A DNA stretch of 32,150 bases from Rhodosalinus sp046542825 (GCF_046542825.1 NZ_JBKHAQ010000022.1:1-32150); one strand, 5' to 3'; counted from the stretch's first letter, positions 21,992 to 30,420 are shown. Numbers and translations are program-made. Notes: generated from the letters alone by a model not told the origin.

Positions 21992-22326
21992 TGCAGGCCG
22001 CTCCCCAACCGGTCCTTCAGGGCGGGCTCGCGGACCTTGCCGGAGGCCGTGCGCGGACACTCCTCCAGAACGGTGAAGCCCCGCGGCACCATGTATCCGG
22101 CAAGCCGCGCCCGGCACCACTGTGCGAGCGAACCGCCCTCGATGCAATGCCCCGCGCGCGGCTCGACCAAGGCGTGGCCCACCCCGCCCCGGCGGTCGTC
22201 GGGCACGGGGATCACCGCGGCCTCGGCCACAGCCGGGTGGCCGCAGAGCCCGCGCTCGATCTCGCCGGGCCAGACGTTCCCGCCGCTCGAGACGAACATC
22301 TCCCTGAGCCATCGCCGCCGGTCAAT
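21988..22326 (-). pseudogene. 3' remnant of an AMP-dependent acyl-CoA synthetase gene
   Basis: About 112 codons encode only the C-terminal lid domain of an acyl-CoA synthetase. IDRRRWLREMFVSSGGN and VWPGEIE correspond to the family's hinge region (usually DRxKDMxxSGGEN...P.EIE). Next come HPAVAEAAVIPVPDD, WCRARLAGYMVPRGF and the catalytic-lysine region PRTASGKVRE. The large N-terminal domain with the ATP motifs is absent; similarity stops near 22326, 60 bases before the start of the divergent MFS gene. An internal ATG at 22299 could give a 103-residue fragment, but no good ribosome site precedes it. The stop still overlaps the hydratase start (ATGA), so the operon once began with a full ligase gene that a rearrangement cut away. 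Confidence 0.8.
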
Positions 22327-22385
22327 CGCTTGCGGCCGCCGCCCGCGCGTGCCAACGAACGCCGGCACAGGGCGGAGGGGACGAC

Positions 22386-23555
22386 ATGCGGCTGGGTCTG
22401 GCACTACTGGCATTGGCCTATGTCTTCAGCCAGTTCTTTCGCGCCTTCCTTGCCGTGCTGGCCGAGCCGCTGGCGCGCGACCTTGGCGCCACGCCGGACG
22501 ATCTTGCCCGCGCCTCCGGCCTGTGGTTCCTGACCTTCGCGGCGATGCAGGTGCCGGTGGGCTGGGCGCTGGACCGGCTGGGGCCGCGGCTGACCTCGTC
22601 GGTGCTGTTCCTGCTGGGCGGCGCGGGGGGCGCGGCGCTCTTCGCCGTGGCGCAGTCGCCCGCGCAGGTGTCCATGGCGATGGCGCTGATCGGCGTGGGA
22701 TGCTCGCCGGTGCTGATGGGCAGCTACTACATCTTCGCGCGCAGCTTCCCGCCCGCGGCCTTCGCCACGCTTGGCGCGCTGATGATCGGCGTGGGCTCGG
22801 TCGGAAACCTTGCCGGGACCGTGCCGCTGGAGATGCTGGTCGAGGCGGTGGGCTGGCGCGCAACGCTGGCGGCCCTTGCCGGCGTGACCGCCGTGCTTGC
22901 GCTGGCGATGTTCGTCTTCGTGCAGGACCCGCCGAAACTCGACACCGAAGCCAAAGGCGGCCTGCTGGACCTGCTGCGCATTCCGGCGCTCTGGCTCATC
23001 ATGCCGCTGATGCTGGTGAATTATGCGCCCGCGGCGGGGCTGCGCGGGCTCTGGATCGGCCCCTACATGGCCGATGTGCAGGGCATGACCGCGGGCATCG
23101 CGACGCTGGTCATGGGGCTGGCCATGATCGCCGGCACCTTCGCCTACGGTCCGCTGGACCGCTGGCTGGGCACGCGGAAATGGGTGGTGGTCGGCGGCAC
23201 CGTGATGGGCGCGGCGGGCTGCCTTGCACTCTGGGCCGCGCCGCGGGCCGATTTCTGGACCGCCGTCGCGCTGTTTTCGGTCGTGGGCTTCTTCGGCATG
23301 GCCTATCCGCTGATGATGGCCCATGCGCGGGCCTTCGTGCCCATGCACCTGGCGGGGCGGGGCGTGACGCTGATGAACCTGTTCAGCATCGGCGGCGTGG
23401 GCCTGTTCCAGATGGTGACGGGACGGGTGCACACCGCGGTCGCCGCCGGCACGGACAGCGCCGTGGCGCCCTATACCGCGCTCTTCGCGCTCTTCGGGGC
23501 GCTGCTGATCGCGGGGCTTCTGCCCTATCTCTTCGTCCGCGACAGGCTGGACTGA
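22386..23555 (+). CDS. Major facilitator superfamily transporter
   Basis: The 389-residue product is almost wholly hydrophobic with about 12 predicted membrane helices and an MFS-type loop between helices 2 and 3 (VGWALDRLGPRLT). Helix 1 is MRLGLALLALAYVFSQFFRAF. A charged cytoplasmic loop (PPKLDTEAKGGLLD) divides the halves near residue 185, and DRWLGTRKWV marks the second-half loop. Substrate is not readable. The ATG at 22386 follows GGCGGAGGGG. The gene is divergent from the acyl-CoA synthetase stump; its arrival or a deletion nearby may have truncated that gene. asd lies 108 nt downstream on the same strand. Confidence 0.88.
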   Translation: MRLGLALLALAYVFSQFFRAFLAVLAEPLARDLGATPDDLARASGLWFLTFAAMQVPVGWALDRLGPRLTSSVLFLLGGAGGAALFAVAQSPAQVSMAMALIGVGCSPVLMGSYYIFARSFPPAAFATLGALMIGVGSVGNLAGTVPLEMLVEAVGWRATLAALAGVTAVLALAMFVFVQDPPKLDTEAKGGLLDLLRIPALWLIMPLMLVNYAPAAGLRGLWIGPYMADVQGMTAGIATLVMGLAMIAGTFAYGPLDRWLGTRKWVVVGGTVMGAAGCLALWAAPRADFWTAVALFSVVGFFGMAYPLMMAHARAFVPMHLAGRGVTLMNLFSIGGVGLFQMVTGRVHTAVAAGTDSAVAPYTALFALFGALLIAGLLPYLFVRDRLD

Positions 23556-23663
23556 CGCCGGAACGCCGCGCACCGCCCCCTTTCGTCGCACTTGGGCTTC
23601 CTGTATGAGGCCTGCGCGCCGCGCGCCCGCGTCGGGCAGCGCAGGCAAAAAAGGGAGCCAGTC

Positions 23664-24686
23664 ATGGGCTACAAGGTCGCCGTCGTGGGCGCCACGGGCA
23701 ACGTGGGCCGCGAAATGCTGAACATCCTCGCCGAGCGCGCGTTCCCCGTGGACGAGATCGCGGCGCTGGCCAGCCGCCGGTCGCTGGGAACAGAGGTGAG
23801 CTTTGGCGACCGGACCCTCAAGACCCGGGATCTCGACGCCTTCGACTTCGCCGGCTGGGACATCGCGCTCTTTGCCATCGGCTCTGACGCCACGAAAACC
23901 TACGCGCCCAAGGCCGCGAGGGCCGGCTGCGTGGTGATCGACAACTCCAGCCTCTACCGCTACGACCCGGACGTGCCGCTCGTCGTGCCGGAGGTGAACG
24001 CCGAGGCGGTCGAGGGGTATGCGAAGAAGAACATCATCGCCAACCCCAACTGCTCCACCGCGCAGATGGTCGTCGCTCTCAAGCCGCTGCACGACCGGGC
24101 GCGCATCAAGCGGGTGGTGGTCAGCACCTATCAGTCCGTCTCCGGCGCCGGGAAAGAGGGGATGGACGAACTCTGGGACCAGACCAAGGCGATCTACAAC
24201 CCGACCGACGAGATCGCGCCGAAGAAGTTCCAGAAGCAGATCGCCTTCAACGTCATCCCGCACATCGACGTCTTCATGGAGGACGGCTCCACCAAGGAAG
24301 AGTGGAAGATGGTCGCGGAGACGAAGAAGATCGTCGATTCCTCGATCAAGGTCACGGCGACCTGCGTCCGCGTGCCTGTCTTCGTCGGCCACGCCGAGGC
24401 GATCAACCTCGAGTTCGAGGACCATCTCGACGAGGACGAGGCGCGCGACATCCTGCGCGAGGCGCCCGGCATCATGGTCGTCGACAAGCGCGAGGACGGC
24501 GGCTACGTCACGCCGATCGAATGCGTGGGCGATTTCGCCACCTTCGTCAGCCGCATCCGCCAGGATTCGACCATCGACAACGGGCTGAACCTCTGGGTCG
24601 TCTCGGACAACCTGCGCAAGGGCGCGGCGCTCAATGCCGTGCAGATCGCAGAAGTGCTGGGCCAACGCTGCCTGAAAAAGGGCTGA
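23664..24686 (+). CDS. asd: Aspartate-semialdehyde dehydrogenase
   Basis: Asd reduces aspartyl-4-phosphate with NADPH to aspartate semialdehyde, the branch point to lysine/diaminopimelate, threonine and methionine. The 340-residue protein has the N-terminal dinucleotide motif VVGATGNVGREML, the catalytic cysteine C130 in NPNCSTAQM, the substrate-binding region VSTYQSVSGAGKEGMDEL and the dimerisation region. The frame is open 24 codons further up, but MGYKVAVVG at 23664, after AAGGGAG, is the family start. A 14-bp hairpin follows the stop. dapE, in the same pathway, is in a different operon on the other strand. Confidence 0.96.
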   Translation: MGYKVAVVGATGNVGREMLNILAERAFPVDEIAALASRRSLGTEVSFGDRTLKTRDLDAFDFAGWDIALFAIGSDATKTYAPKAARAGCVVIDNSSLYRYDPDVPLVVPEVNAEAVEGYAKKNIIANPNCSTAQMVVALKPLHDRARIKRVVVSTYQSVSGAGKEGMDELWDQTKAIYNPTDEIAPKKFQKQIAFNVIPHIDVFMEDGSTKEEWKMVAETKKIVDSSIKVTATCVRVPVFVGHAEAINLEFEDHLDEDEARDILREAPGIMVVDKREDGGYVTPIECVGDFATFVSRIRQDSTIDNGLNLWVVSDNLRKGAALNAVQIAEVLGQRCLKKG

Positions 24687-24715
24687 GCCGCGGAAATCGT
24701 CACGGAAATGCAGCG

Positions 24716-24747
24716 ATCGCGCGGCGGGGCGGCCCCCGCCGCGCGAT
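24716..24747 (+). terminator. Strong hairpin downstream of asd
   Basis: ATCGCGCGGCGGGG (24716-24729) pairs perfectly with CCCCGCCGCGCGAT (24734-24747) across the loop CGGC, 29 bases after the asd stop. The following GTCCTGTCTTTCG is only mildly T-rich. A terminator or mRNA 3' stabiliser is the likely role. Confidence 0.7.
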
Positions 24748-24823
24748 GTCCTGTCTTTCGCCCCGTTGACGTGCCACGCTGCCCCATTGTCGGCGGGATC
24801 ACCCACCGGCGGAGGCCCCCAGA

Positions 24824-25216
24824 ATGGCCGGTGAGAGAATGGCCGGGGACAACGAGGCGAGAGCAGACGACATGACCCAGCGCATCACCGCCGGCGCGGG
24901 GGACAGCGAACTTGCCACCCGGTGGCGCACCGGCCCGGAGATGGACAGCGAGACGGCGATGCAGCTGCGCGCGGCTCTTGCGCCGCTCTTCGCGCAGGCG
25001 CGAAGCTGGCAGGAGTTGCGCGCGGGGCTGGCCACCAAGGGTCTGCACCTGGCGATCCGGGGCGGGCGGCTGACGGTGATCGAGACCTCGGGCGGCGCGC
25101 AGCTCTGCACCGCGCGCTGGCTGGGCACGCCGCTGGCGACACTCTCGGCCCGTCTGGGCCGGCCCTGCGTCAAGGCGCTGCCGGGCTCCGGCGCGGCGGG
25201 CGAAGTCCTGAACTGA
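24824..25216 (+). CDS. Small protein of unknown function with a relaxase-tail-like motif
   Basis: The 130-residue product is not clearly recognised. The central part, ARSWQELRAGLATKGLHL and AIRGGRLTVIETSGG, resembles a short helix-strand module I associate with the C-terminal parts of plasmid relaxases and with small stand-alone rhodobacterial proteins; this is from memory and weak. No signal peptide or membrane segment is seen. The ATG at 24824 has GGAGG eight bases upstream. Two more in-frame ATGs follow at 24839 and 24872; AGAATGGCCGG is repeated around the first two, so the first 16 residues may be a late addition and conserved sequence probably begins near MTQRITAG. No mobile-element genes are nearby. 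Confidence 0.6.
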   Translation: MAGERMAGDNEARADDMTQRITAGAGDSELATRWRTGPEMDSETAMQLRAALAPLFAQARSWQELRAGLATKGLHLAIRGGRLTVIETSGGAQLCTARWLGTPLATLSARLGRPCVKALPGSGAAGEVLN

Positions 25217-25469
25217 CCGCGCAGAGCGGGCGGCCCCGTCTCCGGATCAAGAATATGAAGCCTGCCGACAGGCGAGCAGCGGGCTTGCGACGATCATGCC
25301 GTCCGGCGCGCACCTGCAGTGCTGTGGAGCCGGTCGCGCTGCCGAGCCGGTCAGCCGATACGCTGCATTCGCCGCGGATTCGAGCGGAAAAGCCGGCCGG
25401 GGGCAACCATTCGTCAAGCGGCAGGCGCCAGAGTGGGCGCTCGCGGGGGCGGGACAAGGGGTTGGGAAC

Positions 25470-25850
25470 ATGGCGGACCCGATCGTGCTGTCGCGGGAGG
25501 AACCCGCGCTGATGGATCATGCGCGCGTCTCGCGGCTTTTCGCAGAGCTCGGGCCGGAGGCGGCCGGGGCGGTGGTGACGCGCGCGCTTGAAGAACTGGC
25601 GGTGCGCCTCGCCCGTCTCGGACGTCTGCGGCGGCAAGGCGATATGGCGTATCTGCGCAAGACCGCACGCGGCCTGGCCGCGATCGCGGACGAACTGGGC
25701 ATGGCGGCGCTGGCCCGCGTGGCCCTCGATGTCACCGCCTGCGTCGATACCGGCGACGATGTGGCCCTCGCCGCGGTGCTGTCGCGGCTCGAACGGCTGG
25801 GCGAACGCTCGCTTCCGGCGATCAGGGAGGAGGCCGCGAGACGCGGCTGA
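25470..25850 (+). CDS. Helical protein resembling an HPt domain without its histidine
   Basis: The 126-residue product MADPIVLSREEP is all-helical in character. Residues 50-118 read like a histidine phosphotransfer domain: GRLRRQGDMAYLRKTARG, then LAAIADELGMAALARVALDV, with the usual spacing of small and hydrophobic residues, and a following helix ALAAVLSRLERLG. The place of the phospho-accepting histidine (H-x-x-K-G) is taken by K64 in KTARG, so phosphotransfer is unlikely. It may be a degenerate HPt protein that binds a kinase or regulator. The start at 25470 follows AAGGGG; 58 codons of open frame further upstream look non-coding. The 253-nt gap before it shows no feature I can support. 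Confidence 0.6.
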   Translation: MADPIVLSREEPALMDHARVSRLFAELGPEAAGAVVTRALEELAVRLARLGRLRRQGDMAYLRKTARGLAAIADELGMAALARVALDVTACVDTGDDVALAAVLSRLERLGERSLPAIREEAARRG

Positions 25851-25870
25851 GACGCTGCCGCCACGGGACG

Positions 25871-25899
25871 GTGACGGCACGGCGCCATGCCGCTAGGCT
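25871..25899 (+). promoter_or_regulatory. Candidate promoter of the thiolase gene
   Basis: GTGACG (25871-25876), 17 bases, TAGGCT (25894-25899), 32 bases before the start codon. The -10 form TAGnCT is the same as in the candidate promoters at 10603 and 10651. Confidence 0.35.
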
Positions 25900-25931
25900 C
25901 GCGCCGAAAGATTCGGGCAAAAGGAACAGCC

Positions 25932-27110
25932 ATGACCGACATCGTCATCCTGAGCGGCGCACGCACCGCCATCGGCACCTTCGGGGGCGGCCTCGCGGCG
26001 GTGCCGCCGATCACGCTGGGCGCCACGGCGGCCAGGGCCGCGCTGGAGCGCGCCGGCGTCGAGGGCGCGCAGATCGGCCACGTGGCCTTCGGTCATGTCA
26101 TCAACACCGAGCCGCGCGACATGTATCTCAGCCGTGTCGCCGCGATGGAGGCGGGCGTGCCCGAGACGGTTCCGGCGATGAACGTCAACCGCCTGTGCGG
26201 CTCGGGGGCACAGGCCGTCGTCTCCGTCGTGCAGTCGCTGATGCTGGGCGATGCGGACTTCGGCCTTGCCGGCGGCGCCGAGAACATGAGCCGCGCGCCC
26301 TTCATCATCCCCGACCAGCGCTGGGGGGCGAAAATGGGCGACGTGCGCACCCGCGACATGATGCTGGGTGCGCTCAACTGCCCCTTCGGAACCGGCCACA
26401 TGGGCGTGACGGCCGAGAACGTGGCGCAGGAGCACGGGGTCAGCCGTGCGGCGCAGGACGCCTTCGCGCTGGAGAGCCAGCGCCGCGCCGGCCGCGCCAT
26501 CGAGGAAGGGCGGTTTGCCGAACAGATCGTGCCGGTCGAGGTGCAGGTGAAACGCCAGACCGTCCTGTTCGACACCGACGAGCACCCGAAGCCCTCGACC
26601 ACCGCCGAGGGGCTGGCCGGACTTCGGCCCGCCTTCGCGAAGGACGGCAGCGTGACCGCGGGCAACGCCAGCGGCATCAACGACGGCGCGGCGGCGCTGG
26701 TGCTGGCCCGCGGCGAAGCCGCGGCATCCGCCGGGCTCACGCCCCGCGCCCGCGTGCTGGGATACGCCCATGCCGGCGTGCGCCCCGAGGTGATGGGCAT
26801 CGGCCCCGTCCCGGCAGTGCGGTCGCTGCTGGAGAAGACGGGGCTTTCGATCGCGGATTTCGACGTGATCGAATCGAACGAGGCCTTCGCGGCGCAGGCG
26901 CTGGCGGTCTCTGCCGACCTGGGACTGGACCCCGAAAAGGTGAACCCCAACGGCGGCGCCATCGCGCTGGGCCACCCGGTCGGCGCGACCGGCGCGATCA
27001 TCACCGTCAAGGCCCTCTACGAACTGGAGCGCATCGGCGGCCGCCACGCGCTCGTGACCATGTGCATCGGCGGCGGACAGGGCATCGCGCTGGCGCTCGA
27101 ACGGCTCTGA
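25932..27110 (+). CDS. Acetyl-CoA C-acyltransferase (thiolase)
   Basis: Thiolases condense two acetyl-CoA to acetoacetyl-CoA or cleave 3-ketoacyl-CoA, in polyhydroxyalkanoate synthesis, ketone-body use or fatty acid degradation. The 392-residue protein has the nucleophile C89 in NRLCGSGAQAV, the histidine in GHPVGATGA and the second cysteine in CIGGGQG, all expected for an active enzyme. Length and the opening MTDIVILSGARTAIG fit the biosynthetic AtoB/PhaA/BktB group; the chain-length preference is open. The ATG at 25932 has AAAAGGAA upstream. No phaB or other pathway gene is adjacent, so its role is not settled. It ends at a two-hairpin element facing radC. Confidence 0.93.
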   Translation: MTDIVILSGARTAIGTFGGGLAAVPPITLGATAARAALERAGVEGAQIGHVAFGHVINTEPRDMYLSRVAAMEAGVPETVPAMNVNRLCGSGAQAVVSVVQSLMLGDADFGLAGGAENMSRAPFIIPDQRWGAKMGDVRTRDMMLGALNCPFGTGHMGVTAENVAQEHGVSRAAQDAFALESQRRAGRAIEEGRFAEQIVPVEVQVKRQTVLFDTDEHPKPSTTAEGLAGLRPAFAKDGSVTAGNASGINDGAAALVLARGEAAASAGLTPRARVLGYAHAGVRPEVMGIGPVPAVRSLLEKTGLSIADFDVIESNEAFAAQALAVSADLGLDPEKVNPNGGAIALGHPVGATGAIITVKALYELERIGGRHALVTMCIGGGQGIALALERL

Positions 27111-27144
27111 GCCTCCCGCGCCGGTGCGCCCTGCGCCTCGCCCG

Positions 27145-27210
27145 GTCCTTCCTCTTGCGGGAAATACCCCGGGGGGAGTCCGGCGCAGCCGGACGGGGGG
27201 CTGGCCCCCC
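27145..27210. repeat. CTTGnnGGAAATACCC-type two-hairpin element, copy 2
   Basis: GTCCTTCCTCTTGCGGGAAA then TACCCC lead into GTCCGGC-GCA-GCCGGAC (27178-27194) and GGGGGG-CTGG-CCCCCC (27195-27210). The leader is almost identical to that of copy 1 at 11699, while stem one has changed on both arms. The element lies between the convergent thiolase and radC genes. Just beyond it a 10-bp unit GGCGCGCACT is repeated about 2.5 times (27223-27249). Confidence 0.65.
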
Positions 27211-27341
27211 TCCCTGGCCACCGGCGCGCACTGGCGCGCACTGGCGCACACCGCGCCCTGCAGGTGCGTCTCGCTGAGCGTCTGTGCACCGCAACGGGGA
27301 GCGACCGAAGGCACCATGGCCCGCCCTGGCCGCCCAGCGCC

Positions 27342-28100
27342 TCACAGCAGGCCCTCCGCCCGGAAACTCAGCTCGCGCGCCCGGCCGATGACGAGATGGT
27401 CGTGCAAAGTGATCGACAGCGCCTCGGCGGCGCGGCGGATCTGCTCGGTCATGGCGATGTCGGCCTGCGACGGCGTGGGGTCGCCCGAGGGGTGGTTGTG
27501 CACAAGGATCAGCGCAGAGGCGTTGAGTTCCAGCGCGCGCTTGACCACCTCGCGGGGATAGACGGGCACATGGTCGACGGTGCCCCTGCCCTGCTCCTCG
27601 TCCGCGATCAGCACGTTCTTGCGGTCGAGGTAGAGCACCCGGAACTGTTCGGTCTCGCGGTGCGCCATCGTGGCGTGGCAATAGTCGATCAGCGCCTGCC
27701 AGCTCGACACCACCTGCCGGCGCAGCACGCGCGAGCGCGACAGGCGGTGCGCCGCCGCCTCCACCACCTTCAGCTCGCAGATCACGGCGGGCCCCACGCC
27801 CCCGGTCTCGGCCAGCCGTTCGGGCGGCGCGGAGAGCACCGCGTTGAAATCGCCGAAGCGGTCGATCAGCGCCCGCGCCAGCGGCTTCACGTCCCGTCGC
27901 GGGATCGCGCGGAACAGCACCAGCTCGAGCAATTCATAGTCCGGCATCGCGGCGGCGCCGCCCGCAAGGAAGCGTTCGCGCAGCCGCGCGCGGTGATCCT
28001 TGAGATAGCTGGGCAGGCGCGCGCCGCGCGGCGGCACCGGATCCGCCTCGTCGGCGTCGAAGAGCGGCAGCGGGGCCTCGGCAAAGGCGGAACGGGTCAT
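27342..28100 (-). CDS. radC: RadC family JAB/MPN-domain protein
   Basis: RadC proteins carry a JAMM-type metal site; the historic DNA-repair role is doubtful and the true function is unknown. The 252-residue product has an N-terminal helix-hairpin-helix region (about 40-105, with AETGGVGPAVICELK) and a C-terminal MPN domain with the metal motif HNHPSGDPTPSQAD (about residues 197-210). The frame permits a GTG three codons upstream, but MTRSAFAEAP at 28100 has GAGG at a suitable distance. It is a single-gene unit. A near-match to a CtrA-type (TTAA-N7-TTAA) and to a LexA-type (GAAC-N7-GAAC) box lies at 28125-28140, with one mismatch in each. Confidence 0.93.
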   Translation of the reverse strand: MTRSAFAEAPLPLFDADEADPVPPRGARLPSYLKDHRARLRERFLAGGAAAMPDYELLELVLFRAIPRRDVKPLARALIDRFGDFNAVLSAPPERLAETGGVGPAVICELKVVEAAAHRLSRSRVLRRQVVSSWQALIDYCHATMAHRETEQFRVLYLDRKNVLIADEEQGRGTVDHVPVYPREVVKRALELNASALILVHNHPSGDPTPSQADIAMTEQIRRAAEALSITLHDHLVIGRARELSFRAEGLL

Positions 28101-28207
28101 GCCGCCCACCTCACCGGATTCGGGTGAACGCAGGGTTAACGGCGCGGGGCTTGCATCCTGCCCCGCGCGGTCCGAGATAGGCGCGTGACGCCATCACGGA
28201 GCCGCCA

Positions 28208-28786
28208 ATGCCCGATCCGAACCCCGCCGCGCTGGATTTCCTGCTGACGCGCCGCTCGCGGCCCGCCAAGACCCTGCGCGCCCCTGCCCCGACGGCCGAA
28301 GAGTTGCGCACCATCCTGACCGCAGCGGCGCGCGTGCCCGACCACGGCAAGCTGGAGCCCTGGCGCTTTGTCGTGCTGGAACCCGCGGCGCTGGCCCGGC
28401 TCGCGCATCTGGCGCGCGAACGCGCGGTGGCCGAGGGCCACGACGACGCCGGCATCGCCAAGGCCGCGCAGCAGTTCGAGGAAAGCCCGCTTTCGGTGGC
28501 GGTGATCGAGGTGACGAAACCCTCCGACAAGATCCCGGCGCTGGAGATGACCTATTCCGCCGGGGCGGCCTGTCTGTCGCTGCTCAACGCAGCACTCGCC
28601 GCGGGCTGGGGCGCGAACTGGCTGACCGGCTGGATCGCGCATGACCGCACCTTCGCCTCGGCGGCGCTGAAGCTCGCCGATAACGAGCGCATCGCGGGCT
28701 TCATCCACATCGGGACCGAAAGCGCCACACCGCCCGAGCGGCCGCGCCCGGATATCGACCGGGTGGTGACGTGGCTGTCGGAGTGA
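28208..28786 (+). CDS. Nitroreductase family flavoprotein (YdjA-like)
   Basis: Members of this family bind FMN and reduce nitro compounds or other electron acceptors with NAD(P)H. The 192-residue protein has the FMN-phosphate region TRRSRPAKTL near residue 15, ARVPDHGKLEPWRF near 45, and AGAACLSLLNAALAAGWGANWLTGW with the later FIHIGT. The short length and the sequence order fit the YdjA subgroup. Physiological substrate is unknown. The ATG at 28208 has GGAG upstream. Its stop overlaps the start of the EI24-like gene (GTGA), so the two are coupled. The upstream gap is shared with radC. Confidence 0.9.
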   Translation: MPDPNPAALDFLLTRRSRPAKTLRAPAPTAEELRTILTAAARVPDHGKLEPWRFVVLEPAALARLAHLARERAVAEGHDDAGIAKAAQQFEESPLSVAVIEVTKPSDKIPALEMTYSAGAACLSLLNAALAAGWGANWLTGWIAHDRTFASAALKLADNERIAGFIHIGTESATPPERPRPDIDRVVTWLSE

Positions 28787-29475
28787 TCCTTGGCGCCTTT
28801 CTCAAGGCGCTGGGGCAGCTTGGCGATCCGCGCTTCCGCTCGGTCCTGCTGCGCGGGCTGGCGCTGACGCTGGGGCTGCTCGCGGCGCTGACCGCGGCTC
28901 TGGTCTGGGGCGTCGGCTGGCTGGTGGGCGACACGGTGACCCTGCCGCTTCTGGGCGAGGTCGCCTGGGTGGACGACGTGCTCTCCTGGGCGTTTCTTGC
29001 GCTGATGCTGGTGCTGTCGGTGTTCCTGATGGTGCCGGTGGCGGCGGGCTTCGTCTCGGTCTTTCTCGACGAGGTGGCCGATGCGGTCGAGGCGCGGCAC
29101 TACCCCGAGCTTGCGCCCGCAGGCGAAGTGACGATCCTCGACGGCCTGCGCGACGGGGCGGCGGCCATCGGCCTCTTGATCGTGGCCAACGTGATCGCGC
29201 TGGCGCTGACGCTGATCTTTCCGCCGGCGGGCCTGCCGGTATTCTACGCGGTCAACGGCCTGCTTCTGGGGCGGGAATACTTCACCGTCGCGGCGATGCG
29301 CCGGGTGGGACGGCTGGGCGCGGCGGACCTGCGCCGCCGGCACACGCCCACGATCTGGGCCGCCGGCGTGTTGATGGCGCTGCCGCTGACCGTGCCGGTC
29401 CTGAACCTTCTGGTGCCGATCCTGGGCGCGGCCACCTTCACCCACATCTTCCACCGGCTCGAGCGGCGGGGCTGA
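28783..29475 (+). CDS. EI24/CysZ-like integral membrane protein
   Basis: The 230-residue protein begins MILGAFLKALGQLGDPRFR and has about four to six membrane segments. The clear ones are near 20-45, 65-95, 125-150 and 190-215, with a positively charged region MRRVGRLGAADLRRRHTP between the last two. These traits fit the EI24 family, which includes the sulfate permease CysZ; transport of sulfate is possible, but no sulfate-assimilation gene is nearby. I use GTG 28783 because it overlaps the nitroreductase stop (GTGA) and fits relatives; another GTG at 28771 would add four residues. It converges with the DUF1467 gene, three bases away from its stop, leaving no room for a terminator. Confidence 0.82.
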   Translation: MILGAFLKALGQLGDPRFRSVLLRGLALTLGLLAALTAALVWGVGWLVGDTVTLPLLGEVAWVDDVLSWAFLALMLVLSVFLMVPVAAGFVSVFLDEVADAVEARHYPELAPAGEVTILDGLRDGAAAIGLLIVANVIALALTLIFPPAGLPVFYAVNGLLLGREYFTVAAMRRVGRLGAADLRRRHTPTIWAAGVLMALPLTVPVLNLLVPILGAATFTHIFHRLERRG

Positions 29476-29478
29476 CCG

Positions 29479-29766
29479 CTACTGCGCCAGCGTCGAATCG
29501 GGGCCCATGCGGTCGAACATGTCGATGTCGCGCATGGTGATCGCCCCGCTCAGGATGATGCCCGCGATCACCGCCCAGAGCAGGGCGGCGACGAAGGTCG
29601 AGATCCACGCCTTCTTCTTCAGGTGATGGTGTTCGGGGGCGCCGGCATGCGTGCCGGCGACGATCTGGCCAAGATCGCCCTGCGTCTGCACGCGCACGGG
29701 CAGCGCGATCAGGAACACGAGAAACCAGAGCACGGCATAGAGCACGAGGGCCGAGGCGATTGACAT
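29479..29766 (-). CDS. DUF1467 family small membrane protein
   Basis: The 95-residue product has two membrane helices: residues 4-24 (ALVLYAVLWFLVFLIALPV) and about 55-75 (FVAALLWAVIAGIILSGA), joined by a polar loop containing HHHLKKK. It matches my memory of the DUF1467 family, small alphaproteobacterial proteins commonly found beside methylmalonyl-CoA epimerase, as here. Function is unknown. The start MSIASAL at 29766 lies 81 nt downstream of the epimerase stop on the same strand, so the two probably share a transcript. Confidence 0.85.
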   Translation of the reverse strand: MSIASALVLYAVLWFLVFLIALPVRVQTQGDLGQIVAGTHAGAPEHHHLKKKAWISTFVAALLWAVIAGIILSGAITMRDIDMFDRMGPDSTLAQ

Positions 29767-29847
29767 GGGGACAGAGGCTCCGTGGCGGATGCGACCACAG
29801 TGGCACGCGCCGCCGCCCGTGCAAAGGGGCGCAGCGCCGCAGGGGCG

Positions 29848-30252
<405 letters not shown>

Positions 30253-30353
30253 GGGAAGGCTCTCCTTGGCTGCGGGCGGCTGTGGCGCCGCTTATGCGCG
30301 CAGGCGCGCCGGCACCGCAAGGGGCGCGGCGCCTCGAGGGGCGGGAGGCCGGC

Positions 30354-30361
30354 ATGGTTAA
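30354..30361 (-). promoter_or_regulatory. Possible CtrA half-site upstream of the response regulator gene
   Basis: ATGGTTAA reads TTAACCAT on the minus strand, the half-site form described for the alphaproteobacterial cell-cycle/motility regulator CtrA. It lies 60 bases before the response regulator start, and TTAA is rare in this DNA. With one half-site only, this is a suggestion. Confidence 0.3.
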
Positions 30362-30420
30362 CCGCATCTTCACTCTGCCGCGCGGAGAGTCGCAAAGGAC
30401 TCAGCGACAGGAGCCCGCAG

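Noticed and set aside
23582..23611. Possible promoter in front of asd around TTGGGC and TATGAG
   Set aside because: The boxes are only about nine bases apart and no properly spaced -35 partner is visible.
27223..27249. GGCGCGCACT tandem repeats as a possible CRISPR or phase-variation tract
   Set aside because: Only about two and a half 10-bp units without spacers, outside any gene and promoter; too short to support either.
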